Part shown: piece by piece, positions 59,365 through 64,000 of the stretch
How positions within the stretch are numbered: position 1 is the first letter of the stretch
Layout: every line of letters starts with the position of its first letter
DNA from: Natrinema pellirubrum DSM 15624
GTDB lineage: Archaea; Halobacteriota; Halobacteria; Halobacteriales; Natrialbaceae
DNA length: 64,000 bases
NCBI RefSeq assembly: GCF_000230735.2
Contig: NC_019962.1
Span: forward strand, 248,001-312,000
Direction: 5' to 3'
The notes under the pieces: model-generated
Seen by the model: the letters and a program-made list of their open reading frames with translations, nothing else
Databases searched by the model: none
What the model was told of the DNA's origin: nothing
Made by a program: the position numbers and the translations under genes

Positions 59365-59769
59365 CTACTCTCCGCGCGCTCGAGCGACGTACAGCGTCCC
59401 CGTCTCGATCGTTTTCCGTTCGACCGGCACTGCAGACGGGTCGCCGCCCAGCGTCGTAAACAGGAACTCGGCGTCGGCGGTCCGGGCGACCTCGAGGGCC
59501 GGGCGATGCAGTTCGGGCGGCAGGTTCCGCGCGTAGATCGCGTCCGCGTCCGCGTAGACCGCCGGCTCGGGATTGACGATGTCGTCGCGGACGAACGCCA
59601 CGCCCGCCGGCACGTCGCGCTCGTGGACGTCCGTCGCGGTGACGGCGACCCCGTGGTCGGCCAGCGCTCGCGCTAGATCGGTCCGGCGGCCGATTCCGAT
59701 CTCGACGACGCGATCGTAGTCCGCGAGGACCTCGAGCAACGCGTGGGGATTCCGGCGAGAGTGGGCCAC
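59365..59769 (-). CDS. UPF0146 family protein
   Basis: 134 residues from a GTG at 59769 (VAHSRRNPHALLEVLA). The VVEIGIGRRTDLARALAD loop, TATDVHERDV and IYARNLPPELHRPALEVA are the conserved blocks of UPF0146, a compact methyltransferase-like fold lacking an obvious catalytic motif. Divergent from amzA with only 39 bp between the starts, so their promoters overlap. Confidence 0.85.
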   Translation of the reverse strand: MAHSRRNPHALLEVLADYDRVVEIGIGRRTDLARALADHGVAVTATDVHERDVPAGVAFVRDDIVNPEPAVYADADAIYARNLPPELHRPALEVARTADAEFLFTTLGGDPSAVPVERKTIETGTLYVARARGE

Positions 59770-59808
59770 GGCGGGACGTTTATGCCACCCGCGGCCATAG
59801 CCCTTGCT

Positions 59809-60330
59809 ATGCTCGTCGATATCGTGCCGGTCGGCAGCGTCCCCGCCGAGGTCAAGCGGGCGGCCTCCGCCGCGTTGCGATCGGTCTACGACTGCGACGT
59901 CTCGATCAACGACTCGCAGTCGGTCCCCAACGGTGCCTACGACTCCGACCGGAACCAGTACTCCGCCGAGACCTTCATCCAACTCGCCGAACGGGTCGGT
60001 CGCGGCGAGAAAAACATCGCGATTACCCCCCACGACCTCTTCTATCGGCGGCGAAACTACGTCTTCGGTCTCGCCTATCTCGACGGCAGCGGGAGCGTCG
60101 TTTCGACCTACCGGCTCCAGACCTCGAGCGACGGCGGCTTCTCGAATCAGAGCGCGGCCGATATCTTCGAGGACCGCGTCCGCAAGGAGATCGTCCACGA
60201 GATCGGCCATACCTACGGCCTCGAACACTGCGACAACAACCGCTGTGTGATGAACTTCTCGCCGACCGTCCGTGAGGTCGACATCAAAGAGGAGAACCTC
60301 TGTGGGAGTTGTCAGCGGCTGATTGGTTGA
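59809..60330 (+). CDS. amzA: Archaemetzincin
   Basis: 173 residues from the ATG at 59809 (MLVDIVPVGSVPAEVK). The zinc-protease motif VHEIGHTYGLEHCDNNRCVMNF (in blocks HEIGHTYGLEHC and CVMNFS, about 138-158), the Met-turn and the late CGSC form the HExxHxxxGxxH plus Cys4 signature of archaemetzincins. It is a soluble zinc peptidase; substrates are unknown. Its promoter region is shared with UPF0146. Confidence 0.93.
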   Translation: MLVDIVPVGSVPAEVKRAASAALRSVYDCDVSINDSQSVPNGAYDSDRNQYSAETFIQLAERVGRGEKNIAITPHDLFYRRRNYVFGLAYLDGSGSVVSTYRLQTSSDGGFSNQSAADIFEDRVRKEIVHEIGHTYGLEHCDNNRCVMNFSPTVREVDIKEENLCGSCQRLIG

Positions 60331-60529
60331 CTGTTATATTACACCATTTGCCCATCCATTTGTATAAGCAAGCTCTACGGTTGATCGAACCAGTAAATCA
60401 TCGTTGCTGCTATACTATTCCGGAAATTGGCCTCTCAAGCTAATAAACACTCTCACAGGCGGTCAGAAACGTTCATTCACATAATGTTTGCTACATTCAT
60501 AAATTATATCTAATCCATATTGATTTTTC
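60331..60529. other. AT-rich spacer at the start of the second island
   Basis: No gene seen; base composition drops sharply after the amzA stop. Confidence 0.5.
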
Positions 60530-60796
60530 TCAGCGAAGAACTAATAGAACAACTCCCACAAGACCAATTGCAGCGAACAGTACTGACAGCCATACTAAAA
60601 TGGGGTTTGGATCAAAATTGGCAGAACGCTTCCCGACTAATCGATACCCGGAACTGAGAAACATGCCAACACCTCCGATGAGCATGAGTGTAGTGACTAT
60701 ATTCGAATCATTGTTGGCTATACTCAAGAGAGAAATTACTGCAAGAGCGCCACCACCTATCAATCCAGAACCATGGAATAGGTTTTTCTTATCCAT
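60530..60796 (-). CDS. Small three-helix membrane protein of the halocin-like island
   Basis: 88 residues from the ATG at 60796 (MDKKNLFHGSGLIGGGA); a GTG at 60802 is possible. Hydrophobic segments lie at about 9-28, 34-50 and 66-87. AT-rich, like the two genes upstream on the same strand. It lies 88 bp past the cysteine-rich gene. Position and topology suit an immunity protein for a secreted peptide, but this is inference only. Confidence 0.55.
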   Translation of the reverse strand: MDKKNLFHGSGLIGGGALAVISLLSIANNDSNIVTTLMLIGGVGMFLSSGYRLVGKRSANFDPNPILVWLSVLFAAIGLVGVVLLVLR

Positions 60797-60884
60797 ACCC
60801 ACACTTTAATTCCGGTCTTGAAATAGCTTTGGGCACTATAATATTAATATGATATATTTCAGAAGATTTGAAGAAGGGGCGGCC

Positions 60885-61499
60885 TCAGAAGCACGTATTA
60901 TCATTACACCCCTCATTGACGCAAATAGCGCCCTCTGTAGTGCCAGATGCGGCGATGTAGTCCGGAAGTGATAGATATGATTTTGCCGCTGCGCAGAGCG
61001 TTGACGATCGTTCACCGAGACAACAACCGAGTCCACAGCCACATGAGGCACAGCCGATACAACCGAAGATTGCCGTCGGATTACCTATTGAAAGGCTACC
61101 ACAATTGGAACATGAGGCTCCACAACCAGCGATTGTACCGAGAATGACCGGAATGCTGTCGGGACAAGATGTCGCGGCGGTGGTCACACCTCCGTCGGTT
61201 GTATCAGTTCCCCTAACGCTCGAACCGCTAATTCGCTTTACTGTTTCTGTGTCCATATCTACTGTCATTACGAATGGCGTTGAATCAGTCTGGGATTCCA
61301 CTGTTGCTCTCTGCTCCGATTTTCCTCCGATTTGAGACGACAATTCAATAGCGTGGCTTTCGGTTTCGATTACTTCTGTCCCGAGAATGGATCCGGTATT
61401 ATCCTGTTCGGGAATTACATTGATTCCCTTGGTGACCTTTTCAGCACTACCGGTCACGATTGCGAACCCATTCAATGGTTCAGTGCTCTTCCATACCAC
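60885..61499 (-). CDS. Cysteine-rich C-terminal part of a halocin C8-like precursor
   Basis: 204 residues if read from a GTG at 61499 (VVWKSTEPLNGFAIV). The first about 105 residues resemble a pro-region. The last about 95 residues hold 14 Cys in clusters (CGASCSNCG, FGCIGCASCGCGLGCC, CNDNTCF), a hydrophobic disulfide-rich peptide like halocin C8, which has 10 Cys. The frame upstream stays open to about 61566, so this probably was the C-terminal part of the gene that starts at 61920. Alternative: an independent secreted or lipid-linked cysteine-rich protein. Confidence 0.6.
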   Translation of the reverse strand: MVWKSTEPLNGFAIVTGSAEKVTKGINVIPEQDNTGSILGTEVIETESHAIELSSQIGGKSEQRATVESQTDSTPFVMTVDMDTETVKRISGSSVRGTDTTDGGVTTAATSCPDSIPVILGTIAGCGASCSNCGSLSIGNPTAIFGCIGCASCGCGLGCCLGERSSTLCAAAKSYLSLPDYIAASGTTEGAICVNEGCNDNTCF

Positions 61500-61602
61500 G
61501 TGACCGAATTCAATGATATTAGTTTCTGAACTGAGGCTTTTCGACTTTGGTATTTGCCAAGAGGGTTATTATTTTCCTTCTGAAGGAGAGGTAGGAAGAC
61601 AG

Positions 61603-61920
61603 TCACGGCTTTTCTCTTCCATTTGTGACCTCGTTGGTCACCATTGCATCTTCTGCTGTTACTTTGTATCCTCGCTTGGAAAGACGTTCTCTGAGCGGTG
61701 CGTAATTGTTTCTCTCGGCGATGTCAAATATAGCCTTCTCGATATATCTGTTTGCTTTTCGTCCGTTTACTTCAATCACTTGATTTTCTCTTGCCTTGTC
61801 CACCGCGCTGACGCTACTCGTGACCGCTCCAGCACCGATTCCGGTTACGGTTGCCACGCTAGTGGTTTTGAGTAATCTCCGCCTGCTCAACTTTTGTTCT
61901 CCGCTATCTTCTCCACTCAT
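61603..61920 (-). CDS. Tat-signal N-terminal part of a halocin-like precursor
   Basis: 105 residues from the ATG at 61920 (MSGEDSGEQKLSRRRLLKTT). SRRRLLK plus a hydrophobic helix (ATVTGIGAGAVTSSVSA) is a twin-arginine signal. The region VNGRKANRYIEKAIFDI..LRERLSKRGYKVT resembles the pro/immunity region of halocin C8-type precursors in style. It ends at a TGA 104 bp before the GTG of the cysteine-rich frame, which is in the next frame (+1). A single gene broken by frameshift is the simplest reading. Confidence 0.6.
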   Translation of the reverse strand: MSGEDSGEQKLSRRRLLKTTSVATVTGIGAGAVTSSVSAVDKARENQVIEVNGRKANRYIEKAIFDIAERNNYAPLRERLSKRGYKVTAEDAMVTNEVTNGREKP

Positions 61921-62161
61921 TCCAATGGCAATTTATATTCTATGAGTAGTAAAACTTACTGAGGAACAGGATGTGTTATGAGAAAATGGCCATATGGAAA
62001 ATTACTACTATATGGCGTAATTTTCGACATTAATTGTAATATAATGGTGTACACTAAATAATTTAACAATAAGGATTAAAAAACTCGAAGAATCAACTTT
62101 CCTCCTTCCTTGATCAAATCTCTCCTCGTCTGATCCTCTAGAAGACGCTATTTGTTCTCGT
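61921..62161. other. AT-rich non-coding end of the island
   Basis: No gene seen. A hand count of 61921-61980 gives 20 G/C of 60, far below the 65% of host genes. It probably holds the promoter of the halocin-like gene. Confidence 0.5.
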
Positions 62162-63976
62162 TCAGGGCGCGTAGTAGTACTCGCCCTCGTCTTTCTGCTG
62201 GCGGTCCAGCTGGGACTCGGGTTTGTTGATCCGCGGTCGGGAGGTGCGCTCGTCGCGGCGGAACGTGACCTCGAGGTTCGCGAGGAACTCGTTCATGCCG
62301 TCGCGCATGGACTGGGGTTGGCCGGCACGGCCCTGAACGGCGGGCTCGCCGTCGAAGACCATCAGCCGGTCGGCGAGCAGGTCCATCATGTAGATGTCGT
62401 GGTCGATGACCAGCACGGTGGCGTCCTGCTGTTCGGCGTAGCGCCGGATCGCCTTCGTGGCCTGGACCCGCTGTTCAACGTCGAGGTGGGCCGAGGGTTC
62501 GTCGAGCAGGTAGAGATCGGCCGAATCGGAGAGACAGGCCGCGATGGCGACCCGCTGGCGCTCCCCGCCCGAGAGGTCCGAGAGGTTCTGCTCCATGATC
62601 CGCTCTAACTGCAAGGGCTGGGCGATCTCCGTGTTCCAGTACGAGGAGCCGAACTGGTCGGTGATCGACGAGAGGAACGCATCGACCCGCATGTGCTGGT
62701 CGATGGTGACGTACTGGGGCTTGTACGAGATGTCCAGATCGAGGTCGGCGTCGCCCACATCGGGCTCGAGGTTCCCTGTTAGCAGCTTCGCGAAGGTCGA
62801 CTTCCCGATCCCGTTGGGACCGACGACGCCCAGGACTTCGTTCTCCCGGATCGTGCCGCCCTCGACCTCGAGGGTGAACTCACCGTCGCCGTAGCTCTTG
62901 GTGAGGTCGGGATACTCGACGAGCGTATCGGCACGGCTCACGCTCCGGGGTGCGTGTTCCTCGAACTCGATCGGGTTCGGTCGGATCCGCATGTTCTCGT
63001 TGTCGAGATAGCCCGAGAGGTACTCGTTGATCCCGTTGCGGACGGACTTCGGCGAGGTGATGACCCCGTACGCGCCGGGTTCACCGTAGGCGACATGGAG
63101 CGTGTCGGCCAGCAGGTCCAAGATCGCGAGGTCGTGTTCGATGACCAGCATCGACTTGTCCTCCTCCTCGGCGAGTTCCCGGATCAGTCGCGCCGCGGTC
63201 ACGCGCTGGCCGATGTCGAGATACGGCGTGATCTCGTCGAGGAAGTAGAAGTCAGTGTCCCGGGCCAGCGTGGCCGCGATGGCTACCCGCTGGAGTTCCC
63301 CGCCCGAGAGGTCGTCGATCGACTGGTCCATGACCGGCCCGATCTCGAGGCGTTCGACCAGCGAGTCGAGGGCACCGCGCTCGTCGGTCCGCTCGAGCAG
63401 CTCGCGGGTGTTACCGTCGAAGCTCTCGGGGATCTGGTCGACGTACTGGGGTTTTCGGGAGATCGTCACGTCGCCGTCCCGGACGTCCGCGATGTAGTCC
63501 TGCAGTTCGGTCCCTCGGTAGGCTTCCAGCACTTCGTCCCAGCCCGGTTCCTCCTCGTGACGGCCGAGGTTGGGCTCGAGTTCGCCGGCCAGAATGCGGA
63601 CGGCGGTGGTCTTCCCGATCCCGTTCGGGCCGAGGATGCCGGTGACCTGTCCCTCCTGTGGAGCGGGCAGGCCGTACAGCGAGAAGGCGTTCTCGCCGTA
63701 GCGGTGAACGGGCTCGTCCTGCAGTTCCTGGGGCAGGTTGATGATCTCGATGGCGTCGAACGGACACTTCTCGACGCAGATCCCACAGCTCTCACCCAGG
63801 CAGATCTCCTCGGAGATGTGGATCTGCTCGGGCTGGCCCTCGGCGGCCTCCTCACCGCGGAGGGTAATACACTCCTTCCCGGTCCGGTTGGGCGGGCAGT
63901 AGTTCTTGCACTCGTAGCCACAGCGATCGGGCTGGCACCGATCGAGGTCTACGACGGCGATGCTGTCGTCGGCCAT
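62162..63976 (-). CDS. rli: Ribosome recycling ATPase ABCE1/RLI
   Basis: 604 residues. The N-terminal iron-sulfur domain has CGYECKNYCPP and LGESCGICVEKCPF (two 4Fe-4S sites). Two ABC cassettes: Walker A GPNGIGKTT and GPNGIGKST, signatures LSGGELQR and LSGGERQR, Walker B FLDEITPYLD and LLDEPSAHLD, and switch His in IEHDLA and IDHDIY. It splits terminated ribosomes with aPelota/aRF1 and is essential in archaea. The start at 63976 is standard. A few codons of another gene may lie just upstream (63978-64000). Confidence 0.97.
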   Translation of the reverse strand: MADDSIAVVDLDRCQPDRCGYECKNYCPPNRTGKECITLRGEEAAEGQPEQIHISEEICLGESCGICVEKCPFDAIEIINLPQELQDEPVHRYGENAFSLYGLPAPQEGQVTGILGPNGIGKTTAVRILAGELEPNLGRHEEEPGWDEVLEAYRGTELQDYIADVRDGDVTISRKPQYVDQIPESFDGNTRELLERTDERGALDSLVERLEIGPVMDQSIDDLSGGELQRVAIAATLARDTDFYFLDEITPYLDIGQRVTAARLIRELAEEEDKSMLVIEHDLAILDLLADTLHVAYGEPGAYGVITSPKSVRNGINEYLSGYLDNENMRIRPNPIEFEEHAPRSVSRADTLVEYPDLTKSYGDGEFTLEVEGGTIRENEVLGVVGPNGIGKSTFAKLLTGNLEPDVGDADLDLDISYKPQYVTIDQHMRVDAFLSSITDQFGSSYWNTEIAQPLQLERIMEQNLSDLSGGERQRVAIAACLSDSADLYLLDEPSAHLDVEQRVQATKAIRRYAEQQDATVLVIDHDIYMMDLLADRLMVFDGEPAVQGRAGQPQSMRDGMNEFLANLEVTFRRDERTSRPRINKPESQLDRQQKDEGEYYYAP

Positions 63977-63977
63977 G

Positions 63978-64000
63978 TTAGCCCGTGACCTCCGCCGTCA
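63978..64000 (-). CDS. Possible end of an upstream gene, cut by the window edge
   Basis: Minus-strand codons ending TAEVTG and TAA, one base before the rli ATG. Too short to judge; if real it would be an operon partner outside the window. Confidence 0.25.

Noticed and set aside
1-64000. CRISPR array
   Set aside because: No regularly spaced repeat was seen; the repeats found are IS ends and target duplications.
1-64000. tRNA or rRNA genes
   Set aside because: No T-loop GTTCRA with matching acceptor stem was noticed in the intergenic stretches; a tRNA scan would be needed to be sure.

Overview
The window reads as chromosomal DNA of a haloarchaeon. Most genes have G+C near 65% (hand count of 10981-11040: 39 of 60), the proteins are strongly acidic, and starts are ATG or GTG, often leaderless behind a TATA box. 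The gene content is archaeal: deoxyhypusine synthase, ABCE1/RLI, Sec61-beta, archaemetzincin, a NOG1-type GTPase, F420-dependent NADP reductase and a fused cytochrome oxidase I-III. No rRNA, tRNA or CRISPR array was seen.

Layout. 1-3257: hydantoinase/oxoprolinase A (runs off the left edge) with an NRAMP-like transporter. 3432-6157: RHH protein, phosphodiesterase and a Nudix-eIF2B fusion. 6349-8051: a small HTH gene and a solo TnpB element. 8130-17930: housekeeping genes (EngB, NOG1, HisE, PdxT, Sec61-beta, thioredoxin) mixed with membrane proteins. 18024-19300: an intact IS with perfect target repeats. 19426-31378: NpdG, GDPD, oxidase I-III, an HTH-MazF pair, Nif3, deoxyhypusine synthase and a PAS-GAF histidine kinase. 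31510-35820: an AT-rich island with one 587-residue gene of unknown function between an IS6-type and an ISH8-type element. 35882-50636: a second DUF389 protein, voltage-sensor and potassium-channel proteins, redox enzymes and a Ca/Na antiporter. 50633-54113: a GNAT-zinc-ribbon fusion gene split by an ISH3-type element that itself carries a MITE and an ISH11-sized IS. 54194-60330: UspA, acyl-CoA synthetase, Rieske protein, HAD enzyme and archaemetzincin. 60331-62161: a second AT-rich patch with a cysteine-rich, Tat-linked, halocin-like locus that looks broken. 62162-63976: ABCE1/RLI.

The core genes serve translation (NOG1, EngB, deoxyhypusine synthase, ABCE1), respiration and redox balance (cox I-III, Mqo-like, GMC, Rieske, NpdG, thioredoxin) and cofactor or amino-acid supply (PdxT, HisE). 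The accessory layer is dominated by five autonomous mobile elements, one MITE and the two AT-rich islands.

The most unusual observations are: (i) long perfect hairpins repeatedly embedded in the coding sequence of four unrelated transposases; (ii) the nested transposon that splits a reconstructable two-domain gene; (iii) the orphan island protein with an R-x4-H motif; (iv) the cysteine-rich halocin-like locus; (v) an NRAMP homologue lacking the metal-binding motifs beside an oxoprolinase-family subunit.
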